From contig JAUMXS010000014.1 of assembly GCA_030528965.1 (NCBI GenBank), positions 1-14,496 of the forward strand: a stretch of 14,496 bases of DNA, written 5' to 3'. How positions within the stretch are numbered: the first letter of the stretch is position 1; each line of letters starts with the position of its first letter. Shown in pieces: positions 8,048 through 13,870 of this stretch. The notes under the pieces were generated by a model. The model was given only the letters and a program-made list of their open reading frames with translations. It was not told where the DNA came from and did not search any database. The position numbers and the translations under genes were made by a program. Source of the DNA: Eubacteriales bacterium (GTDB lineage: Bacteria; Bacillota; Clostridia; Oscillospirales; Oscillospiraceae).

Positions 8048-8076
8048 TTGACTAATTTTTCGGGAAATAATATAAT
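8048..8076 (+). promoter_or_regulatory. Sigma-A promoter of the nnr operon
   Basis: TTGACT (8048-8053), 17-base spacer, perfect TATAAT (8071-8076). The start is expected near 8083, giving a short leader of about 24 bases to nnr. The -35 box is only eight bases from the -35 box of the divergent pheST promoter. Confidence 0.85.
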
Positions 8077-8106
8077 ACGATAAAACACAGGACGGGAGAC
8101 GATCTC

Positions 8107-9624
8107 ATGGAACTTTCCGATTCCCGAAGAATGTATGACGCGGATAACACCGCGATCCATGTATACGGTATTCCCTCGACCTTCCTTATGGAAAATGCCG
8201 CAGGCCATGTGGCGCGCGCGGCGCTGGAAGTGATGGGGGAAAATCAAAGCGCAGTCATTTTCTGCGGCCCCGGCAACAACGGCGGCGACGGAGTGGCGGC
8301 GGCCATTTATCTGCAGCGGAGGAATGTGCGCGTGCGTGCTCTGCTCGTCGGAGACCGTGCCAGGATGTCGGATGACTGCAGCGAAATGGAACGGCGTTTC
8401 CGGAAAATGGGCGGAACGCTGGAAGATTTCTGCGCGGATGATCCCACGCTTCCGGCGGCTTTGAAGAGTGCCGGCGTCGTTATTGATGCCATCTTCGGGA
8501 TCGGTCTGCAGCGGGATCTCCGCGGGGATGGGCTTGCCGCCGTGAAGATGATCAACGAGGCGGGAACGCCTGTTGTCGCGGCAGATATTCCCAGCGGAGT
8601 AGAGGCCGATACGGGCCGTATACTCGGGGAAGCTGTTCGCTGTGTGCGCACCGTGACCTTCTCCCGTGCCAAGACGGGACATTATTCCGCGCCCGGCTGC
8701 CTCTGCTGCGGCCGTGTGGATGTCGTGGATATCGGGATCCCGGAGGAACTGCTCTCCAACGCCGGCTGCGGAATATCCGTGATCACCGGGGAGGAGGCCA
8801 TCCTTCCGAAACGCCCCGCTGTGAGCCATAAAGGAGATTACGGAAAGCTTCTGATCATCGGCGGAAGCGTCGGATATACGGGAGCGCCAAGCCTTTGCGC
8901 CCGGGCCGCTGTGCGTGCCGGAGCGGGACTCGTGTTTCTCGGAGTTCCGCGGGACATTTACGAGATCACTGCCGTCAAGAACGATGAGGCCATGCCTTTT
9001 CCGCTGCCCTGTGATGAGGACGGACGTCTGTCAGCCGAGGCTCTGCCGGCACTGTGCAGCCGTCTGCAGGATTGCAGCCATGTCGTCATTGGCCCGGGGA
9101 TCGGACGGAGCGACGGGATCCGCAGTCTTGTCTGCGGTCTGGTGGAAAAAGCGACCGTGCCCATTCTGCTTGATGCGGATGCGCTCTGGGCGCTGTCCGA
9201 TGACCTGTCGATCCTTCGCCGCGCAAAAAAGCCCTGCATCCTCACACCGCATGAGGGAGAATTTCTCCGCCTCGGCGGAACGCTTACCGGGGACCGTGTC
9301 GGCGACGCCCGGCGTTTTGCTTCGGAAAATGCCTGTATCCTTGTGCTGAAGGGGCATCGCAGCGTCTGTGCTTTCCCGGACGGTGAGGCGGTCATTATCA
9401 CCTCCGGTAACCCCGGTATGGCAAAGGGCGGATCGGGCGATGTGCTGGCCGGGATCATTGGCGCACTGTTGGGGCAGCTTCCCCTGCGTGAAGCGGTGAC
9501 TTTGGGTACGTGGATCCACGGCGCTGCGGGCGACCTTTGTGCAGCTGAATTCGGCGAATACGGTATGACCCCCTCGGATATCATCGGGAATATTCCTTTG
9601 ATTTCAAAAAATATGGTGAGGTGA
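8107..9624 (+). CDS. nnr: Bifunctional NAD(P)H-hydrate repair enzyme (epimerase and dehydratase)
   Basis: Repairs hydrated NADH and NADPH. The N-terminal YjeF_N domain (about 1-215) epimerises R to S forms, and the C-terminal ribokinase-like domain (about 225-500) dehydrates the S form using ADP or ATP. Seen directly: FCGPGNNGGDG (52-62) in the epimerase half; GDYGKLLIIGGSVGYTGAP, ILTPHEGEF and NPGMAKGGSGDVLAG (435-449, catalytic Asp445) in the dehydratase half. The 505-residue length fits the fused form. GGGAG is eight bases before the ATG. It is the first gene of a rightward operon; the next gene starts three bases after its stop. Confidence 0.96.
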   Translation: MELSDSRRMYDADNTAIHVYGIPSTFLMENAAGHVARAALEVMGENQSAVIFCGPGNNGGDGVAAAIYLQRRNVRVRALLVGDRARMSDDCSEMERRFRKMGGTLEDFCADDPTLPAALKSAGVVIDAIFGIGLQRDLRGDGLAAVKMINEAGTPVVAADIPSGVEADTGRILGEAVRCVRTVTFSRAKTGHYSAPGCLCCGRVDVVDIGIPEELLSNAGCGISVITGEEAILPKRPAVSHKGDYGKLLIIGGSVGYTGAPSLCARAAVRAGAGLVFLGVPRDIYEITAVKNDEAMPFPLPCDEDGRLSAEALPALCSRLQDCSHVVIGPGIGRSDGIRSLVCGLVEKATVPILLDADALWALSDDLSILRRAKKPCILTPHEGEFLRLGGTLTGDRVGDARRFASENACILVLKGHRSVCAFPDGEAVIITSGNPGMAKGGSGDVLAGIIGALLGQLPLREAVTLGTWIHGAAGDLCAAEFGEYGMTPSDIIGNIPLISKNMVR

Positions 9625-9627
9625 CCC

Positions 9628-10206
9628 ATGCGGCGGACGATTTTGTTCGCACTAATGATGAGCCTTCTGCTGATGGGCGGCTGCGGCCGCGTGCAGGCGG
9701 AGGAAAAATTTGAAGATTGGCAGGAAGAACTCCGGGAGGAAGAGAGCTTTTCTTTCTCGGCAAAGATCGCTGCCGACAGCGGGGAAAACGTTCTGCGGTA
9801 TGAAGCAACGGCCCGCTGGGAAGACGGTGAGACCTGCGTGGAGCTTACGGCGCCGGAAGTGCTGGCCGGAGTGACGCTGCGCATGTCGGACGATACCGCT
9901 TTTCTGGAGTATGACGGAGTCTCTCTGGAACTGGGAAAACTTCCCGGCGCCGGAATGAGTCCCGCCGCCGTTTTGCCGCTGGCAGCGAAGGCTTTACGGG
10001 ATGGGCATCTCCTGTCCTCTGCCGCGGTACGTGAGGACGGAGTGACGCAGATCGTATGCGAACTGGCCTGCGAGTGGGGAGAATTGACCGTGTGGATGGA
10101 GGGAGAACCGCTCATGCCCGTGCATGCGGAATTATCCGTCGACGGACAAACGGTCGTTACCTGTGAATTCATCGCATGGAATACGGAGTACAAAGAAGAG
10201 GTCTGA
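9628..10206 (+). CDS. Small lipoprotein of unknown function between nnr and alr
   Basis: This 192-residue protein has a lipoprotein signal: basic MRR, a hydrophobic stretch, then LLMGGC with the likely lipidated Cys19 (Met at -3 is unusual). It would be anchored to the outside of the cytoplasmic membrane. The rest is acidic, strand-rich and has no motif I recognise. In Bacillus the matching position before alr holds ydcC, a LolA-like lipoprotein linked to sporulation. This protein is much shorter, so it may be a distant equivalent or simply another lipoprotein. GAGGTGA overlaps the nnr stop, the gap to nnr is three bases and to alr four, so the three genes are probably cotranslated. Confidence 0.85.
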   Translation: MRRTILFALMMSLLLMGGCGRVQAEEKFEDWQEELREEESFSFSAKIAADSGENVLRYEATARWEDGETCVELTAPEVLAGVTLRMSDDTAFLEYDGVSLELGKLPGAGMSPAAVLPLAAKALRDGHLLSSAAVREDGVTQIVCELACEWGELTVWMEGEPLMPVHAELSVDGQTVVTCEFIAWNTEYKEEV

Positions 10207-10210
10207 AGAC

Positions 10211-11329
10211 ATGCTGGATATACAAAAGAGAACCTGGGCCGAGATCGATCTCGGTGCGATTGAAAACAATTATAAAGTGATCCGCCGCGAATTCCCGGCG
10301 GAGTGCCGGTTTCTGGGCGTCGTAAAGGCGGATGCCTACGGGCATGGAGCCGTTCCGGTCGCAAAGCGGCTGGAAGCGCTGGGAGCGGAATACTTCGGCG
10401 TGGCCTGTATCGATGAAGCTGCACAGCTGCGCGCAGCCGGGATCACTAAGCCCATTCTGATCCTTGGGCCTACCCCGGCGGTATATGCCGATATGCTTGC
10501 CGATTTGGACGTGACACAGGCTGTGGATTCCGAGGAACAGGGCCTTAAACTGTCGCAGGCGCTTTCCGCGGGAAAAACTCTGCGCATTCATCTGAAACTC
10601 GACACCGGCATGGGCCGCGTCGGGTTCCGCGCTGCGGAAGAGGAGAGACTCATGGCTGCGGTGCGCATTATGGCGCTGCCCAACCTTGAAGCCGAGGGCG
10701 TTTTTACGCATTTTGCCGTATCGGACGAGCCGGACGGTGTCGAATATACGCATGAACAGTATGACAGATTTGCCGCTGCGATAAAACTGCTGGAGGAGGC
10801 ATCCGGGCGGCAATTGGCGATCCGGCATTGCGCAAACTCGGGTGCTGTGGTAAACTATCGGGAGTATGGTCTGGATATGGTCCGGCCGGGACTTCTGACC
10901 TATGGGTACTATAACGGCGACCGCAAGGGCCTCGACCTGAAGCCCGCCATGGCGCTGCGCTCCCGCGTAGCGGCGGTCACGAAGCACCGCGCCGGCGATA
11001 CGATCAGCTACGGGCGAACCTTTACGGCCACCCGCGACTGCACACTGGCAGTCGTTCCTGTCGGCTATGCGGACGGACTGCATCGCTGCTTGTCCAACCG
11101 GATGGAAATGATGGTGAACGGCAAACGTGTACCGCAGGTCGGACGTATCTGCATGGATATGTGCATGGCGGATGTGACGGAACTGGACAATGTTCAGCCC
11201 GGTGATGTCGTGACGATCTTCGGACCGGAGCTGTCGGTCGATGAACAGGCGGCGCTGGCCGGGACCATTTCGTATGAGATGGTCTGTTCGGTCTCCCGGC
11301 GTGTTCCGCGCGTATATATCAACGAATAA
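10211..11329 (+). CDS. alr: Alanine racemase
   Basis: PLP enzyme interconverting L- and D-alanine, supplying D-Ala for peptidoglycan (and in spore formers also affecting germination). It is 372 residues. The PLP lysine is Lys39 in VVKADAYGHGA, and the catalytic tyrosine is Tyr267 in SYGRTFTA, followed by VPVGYADG. RICMDMCMADVT carries the conserved active-site Cys/Met region. The start is the ATG at 10211 (MLDIQKRTWAEIDL), preceded by GAAGAGG. A longer in-frame extension would run 83 bases into the lipoprotein gene and is rejected. It is followed by a 205-base gap before mazF. Confidence 0.97.
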   Translation: MLDIQKRTWAEIDLGAIENNYKVIRREFPAECRFLGVVKADAYGHGAVPVAKRLEALGAEYFGVACIDEAAQLRAAGITKPILILGPTPAVYADMLADLDVTQAVDSEEQGLKLSQALSAGKTLRIHLKLDTGMGRVGFRAAEEERLMAAVRIMALPNLEAEGVFTHFAVSDEPDGVEYTHEQYDRFAAAIKLLEEASGRQLAIRHCANSGAVVNYREYGLDMVRPGLLTYGYYNGDRKGLDLKPAMALRSRVAAVTKHRAGDTISYGRTFTATRDCTLAVVPVGYADGLHRCLSNRMEMMVNGKRVPQVGRICMDMCMADVTELDNVQPGDVVTIFGPELSVDEQAALAGTISYEMVCSVSRRVPRVYINE

Positions 11330-11407
11330 GTATTTTCCGGAACAAAAAATGTTTTCCGGGAATGGGATACGGTTCTTGTGGCAGAAAGACAGTGTAATGC
11401 ATAAACT

Positions 11408-11421
11408 GGAATGTGCATTCC
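11408..11421. repeat. Inverted repeat GGAATG-TG-CATTCC in the alr-mazF gap
   Basis: Perfect six-base arms separated by two bases. The loop is too short for an RNA hairpin terminator and there is no T run, so if meaningful it is more like a protein-binding site. A weaker inverted repeat CCGGAA / TTCCGG (11337-11342 and 11354-11359) lies just after alr. I see no convincing promoter or terminator in 11330-11454. Confidence 0.35.
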
Positions 11422-11454
11422 TGCGGGCGATTCGAACAGGCGTGTATATTTTCT

Positions 11455-11524
11455 CTCTCCGTGTGGGAGAATGATAGCGCGACCCTACATAGTATGTAGT
11501 GGGCGACTATCCTTCATCGGAGAG
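11455..11524 (+). promoter_or_regulatory. Structured mazF leader that pairs the ribosome binding site
   Basis: Nested inverted repeats enclose one another: CTCTCCG (11455-11461) with CGGAGAG (11518-11524), GATAG (11473-11477) with CTATC (11507-11511), CCC (11483-11485) with GGG (11501-11503), and TACAT (11486-11490) with ATGTA (11494-11498) around a three-base loop. The outermost 3' arm contains GGAG, the best candidate ribosome site for mazF (12 bases before its ATG). An alternative short hairpin TCTCC/GGAGA (11456-11460 and 11466-11470) would compete with the outer stem and free the site. The pairing is seen directly; a control function is inferred. Confidence 0.55.
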
Positions 11525-11534
11525 TGAGCATAGA

Positions 11535-11891
11535 ATGAACACGGTCAAACGCGGCGATATATATTACGCCGATCTCAGTCCCGTTGTGGGCAGCGAGCAG
11601 GGCGGAACGCGCCCTGTGCTGATCGTCCAGAACGATACGGGTAACCGACACAGCCCCACAGTAATTGCGGCGGCCATCACTTCCCAGGTCGGAAAGGCGC
11701 GGCTGCCCACCCACATCGAACTGAATGCCCAGAGCTGCGGATTGACGCGCGACAGCGTCATCCTTCTTGAGCAGATACGCACGCTGGATAAATCCCGTCT
11801 GCGTGAGCGGATGGGAAAACTGCCCGAACCCGTTATGAATCAGGTAGACAATGCCATTGCCGTGAGCTTCGGCCTCGGCGGGCCGACCTGA
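11535..11891 (+). CDS. mazF: MazF/EndoA family mRNA endoribonuclease toxin
   Basis: Sequence-specific endoribonuclease of the MazF/PemK (EndoA/NdoA) family; the B. subtilis member cuts RNA at UACAU. The 118 residues match family length. [24 protein letters not shown], the catalytic Arg26 in [11 protein letters not shown] and Thr49 in AAITSQ, then [10 protein letters not shown] and [13 protein letters not shown], are close to EndoA. The ATG at 11535 is chosen because EndoA-type proteins begin at this point; a GTG at 11499 in frame lies inside the leader hairpin without a ribosome site. In Bacillus, alr-ndoAI-ndoA includes a ribbon-helix-helix antitoxin gene, and none is found here. The gene is intact. 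Confidence 0.95.
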   Translation: MNTVKRGDIYYADLSPVVGSEQGGTRPVLIVQNDTGNRHSPTVIAAAITSQVGKARLPTHIELNAQSCGLTRDSVILLEQIRTLDKSRLRERMGKLPEPVMNQVDNAIAVSFGLGGPT

Positions 11892-11933
11892 AAACGGGCA
11901 AACGAAAAGAACGCAGACATGGTTTCTGCGGCT

Positions 11934-11963
11934 TTGAAGGCCGGCGGAAATCCCTGCCATAAT
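11934..11963 (+). promoter_or_regulatory. Possible extended -10 promoter for the secreted protein gene
   Basis: TTGAAG (11934-11939), 18-base spacer, CATAAT (11958-11963) with an extended TG at 11955-11956. The expected start near 11970 would place the 12-bp hairpin at the very 5' end of the message. Both boxes deviate from consensus. Confidence 0.42.
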
Positions 11964-11975
11964 GCGAAAGAGAAA

Positions 11976-12002
11976 CCGGCTCCCCCGGTGCGGGGGAGCC
12001 GG
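11976..12002 (+). promoter_or_regulatory. Perfect 12-bp GC-rich hairpin abutting a ribosome binding site
   Basis: CCGGCTCCCCCG (11976-11987), loop GTG, CGGGGGAGCCGG (11991-12002). The ribosome site AAAGGAAG begins two bases later. No T run follows on the plus strand, so it is not a standard terminator for mazF. On the minus strand it is followed by TTTCTCTTT and could stop leftward transcription. It may be a 5' stabilising hairpin of the next gene's message, or a barrier protecting the mazF 3' end. The role is inferred. Confidence 0.6.
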
Positions 12003-12016
12003 GAAAGGAAGTACAT

Positions 12017-12505
12017 ATGAAACGTAAAACGATTGCTCTGATCTTTGCCTTTGTGCTGACTGCGGTGACGGCCGCCGGCGTCGGTGTCTATGCCGGCTCC
12101 GGGTACGGGACCGAATCCGATCCGTTGGTGACGCTGAGTTACCTGGACAAGGTCCTGACTCCAAATCTTATGGGACAGTTTCAGGAAAAACTGTCCGATG
12201 AAGTCACCGAGCTGAAGGACAGCATGGAAGGCGGCGGTACGGGAAGCTCGTATTCTGTTCTGACACTGGAACAGGGACAGGGCATCGTCTGTGACACCGG
12301 GTGTGAAGTTCTCATGCGGCAGGGCTCGGTCAAGTATGTGGGCGGGGCCTCCGGGCTGATCGATTCTACCGGCGGCGGAACGCAGGCCAGCGGCGCTTCG
12401 CTGGCGCAGAATCATTTATATATGGTGACATCGGACGGCGGCGGGTTCCTTGCCCAGTCGTCCGGTACAATGCTCCTCGTGCGTGGGCCTTATACGATCG
12501 CGTGA
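12017..12505 (+). CDS. Secreted protein of unknown function
   Basis: Protein of 162 residues with a Sec signal peptide (basic MKRK, hydrophobic core, VYA-GS cleavage near residue 26). The mature part begins with a SDPLVTLSYLDKVLTPNL segment, then a short helical region and a glycine-rich, strand-rich half (EQGQGIVCDTGCEVLMRQG, GLIDSTGGG, HLYMVTSDGGGF, LLVRGPY). I recall similarly laid out secreted proteins in other Clostridia but cannot name a family or function. Two cysteines (around 92 and 96) could form a disulfide. AAAGGAAG lies five bases before the ATG, separated from it by exactly TACAT. It is followed by a strong terminator. Confidence 0.85.
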   Translation: MKRKTIALIFAFVLTAVTAAGVGVYAGSGYGTESDPLVTLSYLDKVLTPNLMGQFQEKLSDEVTELKDSMEGGGTGSSYSVLTLEQGQGIVCDTGCEVLMRQGSVKYVGGASGLIDSTGGGTQASGASLAQNHLYMVTSDGGGFLAQSSGTMLLVRGPYTIA

Positions 12506-12523
12506 GACCGCAAAACAAATAAA

Positions 12524-12551
12524 GTATAAAGACAATGCTCCGTTCATACTA
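12524..12551 (+). promoter_or_regulatory. Sigma-G-like promoter overlapping the terminator loop
   Basis: GTATA (12524-12528), 16 bases, CATACTA (12545-12551). The -10 matches the forespore sigma-G pattern CATnnTA exactly and sits in the terminator loop; the spacer is at the short end. Initiation near 12558 would leave out the 5' arm of the hairpin. This rests on pattern matching only. Confidence 0.35.
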
Positions 12552-12570
12552 TGAAACGGAGCATTTTTTT
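12535..12570 (+). terminator. Intrinsic terminator after the secreted protein gene
   Basis: ATGCTCCGTT (12535-12544) pairs with AACGGAGCAT (12555-12564), extended by CAT/ATG inside the loop, followed by seven T. It is 29 bases past the stop of the secreted-protein gene. The open frame of the next gene can be extended back to an ATG inside the 5' arm, which is unlikely to be its true start. Confidence 0.88.
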
Positions 12571-12594
12571 ATTGGGGAGGGATGGAACCTGCGG

Positions 12595-13191
12595 GTGCCG
12601 ATTCAGTACAAAGGAGAGAGGATAGGGGTTCTGGACGTCTCACAGCATGGACTTATGACAGTGTTTGAGGCACATTGTCAGGATCGGGGAGAGCTTCTGC
12701 GTTTGTCGGTTTACGGGGAGAACGGACGGGAAGGCTATCTCGGCGTGATGGTGCCCGGCGGCGGGAAACTGCACCTGCGCCGCAGTCTGTCGCGCATGGC
12801 TATGCGCTCGTTTCCGACCGGAATTACTCACGCCGGACCTGCGGGGCAGAGGGTGAAACAGAAACCGCTGATCAGCCTGCCGGCGCCGGAGGAAAAACCG
12901 AACGAGACAAAGGGGGAAATGACGGATGTGACTGCACAGAGCGGTGCAGCCGTTCATGTGGATGATGAGAGGTCTGCCTGCGCGGGCGGAGAAGAACCCC
13001 CAAAGAAGGAAGAGGAAGTCCTGTGGCGGCGCGCCTGGGATGGGAGCCTCACGGCCTCATGGCAGGGACGGGAATTTATGGCGCTTCCGACGTCGGAAGA
13101 CGGGCTGGTCCTGTTTCGTCCGCTGGAACGCCGTGTGATCGAAGGACGGCATTATTTGGTTTTTGAGATAAAAGATGGGGAAATCCTATGA
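12595..13191 (+). CDS. Unrecognised protein upstream of coat genes
   Basis: I do not recognise this protein. It has an N-terminal strand-rich part (RVPIQYKGERIGVLDVS, then LSVYGENGREGYLGVMVPGGGKLHLRR), a charged, low-complexity middle (about residues 95-145, many Glu, Lys and Pro) and a C-terminal part (WRRAWDGSLTASWQGREF ... GRHYLVFEIKDGEIL). It has no signal peptide or membrane segment. The stop is certain but the start is not. GTG at 12595 (199 residues) is listed; it has GGGGAGGG 13 bases upstream, rather far. CTG at 12589 is seven bases from that site but is a rare start codon. ATG at 12535 (218 residues) is inside a terminator and lacks a ribosome site. It lies directly before two CotF-like genes, so a sporulation role is possible but unproven. 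Confidence 0.7.
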   Translation: MPIQYKGERIGVLDVSQHGLMTVFEAHCQDRGELLRLSVYGENGREGYLGVMVPGGGKLHLRRSLSRMAMRSFPTGITHAGPAGQRVKQKPLISLPAPEEKPNETKGEMTDVTAQSGAAVHVDDERSACAGGEEPPKKEEEVLWRRAWDGSLTASWQGREFMALPTSEDGLVLFRPLERRVIEGRHYLVFEIKDGEIL

Positions 13192-13200
13192 TCTTTCCAT

Positions 13201-13229
13201 TCATATCAGACCTCCTTCGCGGGATACTA
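13201..13229 (+). promoter_or_regulatory. Possible sigma-G-like promoter within the hairpin
   Basis: TCATA (13201-13205), 17 bases, GATACTA (13223-13229). Each element differs by one base from the forespore sigma-G pattern. The -10 is in the hairpin loop, as at 12545. A start near 13236 would give a 24-base leader with an unpaired ribosome site. Confidence 0.3.
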
Positions 13230-13259
13230 GAAGCGTCCCAACATGAAGGAGGTCTTTTT
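13208..13259 (+). promoter_or_regulatory. Hairpin containing the coat gene ribosome site, terminator-like
   Basis: AGACCTCCTTC (13208-13218) pairs perfectly with GAAGGAGGTCT (13245-13255), and five T follow up to the ATG at 13260. An inner GGGA/TCCC can extend the stem. The 3' arm includes the complete AAGGAGG ribosome site of the next gene. Read-through RNA from the upstream gene would therefore either stop here or be untranslatable. The pairing is seen directly; the function is inferred. Confidence 0.7.
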
Positions 13260-13445
13260 ATGGCAAATCTCACATCGAAAGAGCTCACTGCGCTGGAGGA
13301 CCAGATCGGCAGCGAGATGACTCTCGTGAAAAAGTATGAAGCCATGGCCTGCCTCTGCAATGATACCCGTATTCAGCAGAGCTTCAGTGCCATTGCGAGC
13401 AAACACCGGGCGCATTATAATACGCTCGTGAACTTCCTGCAGTAA
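13260..13445 (+). CDS. Small CotF-like spore coat protein
   Basis: A 61-residue, all-helical protein (MANLTSKELTALEDQIGSEM, then LVKKYEAMACLCNDTRIQ and IASKHRAHYNTLVNFL). It resembles one helical hairpin of the ferritin-like coat F fold and the small coat proteins that pair with CotF homologues in Clostridia. The start is set by AAGGAGG eight bases before this ATG; an in-frame extension back to 13188 crosses the hairpin and is rejected. The next coat gene starts 14 bases after its stop. In B. subtilis the related yraD-yraG group is forespore expressed, which agrees with the promoter-like sequence upstream. Confidence 0.85.
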   Translation: MANLTSKELTALEDQIGSEMTLVKKYEAMACLCNDTRIQQSFSAIASKHRAHYNTLVNFLQ

Positions 13446-13459
13446 GGAGGCGCACATTA

Positions 13460-13738
13460 ATGTCCAATCCGAATCAATGCGCTCAGATCATGAGCGAGAA
13501 GGAACTTCTCCAGGACGGCCTGATCTCGCAGAAGCAGATCGCCGGCAGCTATAACAGTTTTGCCGGAGAATGCGTCAACGAGCAGCTTCGCGGCGCGTTC
13601 CTGAACATTCTGGATGAGGAACATCGCATCCAGGCGGATATTTTCTGCAGTCTGCAGTCCAATGGCTGGTATCAGGTCGAGCCGGCCGAGCAGCAGAAGA
13701 TCCAGCAGGCCCGGAAGAAATATTCCGGCCAGCCCTGA
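13460..13738 (+). CDS. CotF family spore coat protein
   Basis: A 92-residue protein of the coat F family, a structural component of the spore coat. MSEKELLQDGLISQKQIAGSY, NSFAGECVNEQLRGAFLNIL and DEEHRIQADIFCSLQSNGWY are typical, including the closing NGWYQVEPA seen in most family members. AAGGAGG is nine bases upstream of the ATG, immediately after the stop of the 61-residue partner, so the two are cotranscribed. The pair ends at a strong terminator 17-20 bases downstream. It is strong evidence that the host forms endospores. Confidence 0.92.
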   Translation: MSNPNQCAQIMSEKELLQDGLISQKQIAGSYNSFAGECVNEQLRGAFLNILDEEHRIQADIFCSLQSNGWYQVEPAEQQKIQQARKKYSGQP

Positions 13739-13754
13739 CCCGGGATAAACCTCT

Positions 13755-13788
13755 AAAAAAGACCGCCGCAGATTCTGCGGCGGTCTTT
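13755..13788 (+). terminator. Intrinsic terminator after the coat genes
   Basis: AAAGACCGCCGCAGA (13758-13772) and TCTGCGGCGGTCTTT (13774-13788) are perfect 15-base arms, with the innermost pairs opening to form the loop. Six A precede the core stem and T follow, so it could act in both directions. Confidence 0.92.
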
Positions 13789-13802
13789 CCTGTTATCAAA
13801 TC

Positions 13803-13832
13803 TTGACAAGGCATACAGGGCAAATGTATGAT
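13803..13832 (+). promoter_or_regulatory. Sigma-A promoter of azlC
   Basis: Perfect TTGACA (13803-13808), 18-base spacer, TATGAT (13827-13832). The predicted start near 13839 gives a leader of about 32 bases, with no room for a riboswitch. Confidence 0.8.
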
Positions 13833-13870
13833 TGTCTGAAACATGGAAGACGAGTGAGGATGGGAGAACG

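Noticed and set aside
8958..10424. 488-codon minus-strand frame over nnr, the lipoprotein gene and alr
   Set aside because: Serine/arginine/proline-rich shadow translation, antisense to three real genes.
11349..11474. 41-codon frame in the alr-mazF gap as a possible antitoxin
   Set aside because: No ribosome site and no ribbon-helix-helix pattern; the sequence reads like random translation.
11444..11476. Minus-strand TATACA as an antisense promoter against mazF
   Set aside because: The -35 candidate TTCTCC matches consensus at only three positions; not enough to claim an antisense RNA.
12582..12668. Short frame from the ATG next to GGGGAGGG
   Set aside because: Only about 28 codons, the ATG has no spacing from the ribosome site, and it is out of frame with the long gene.
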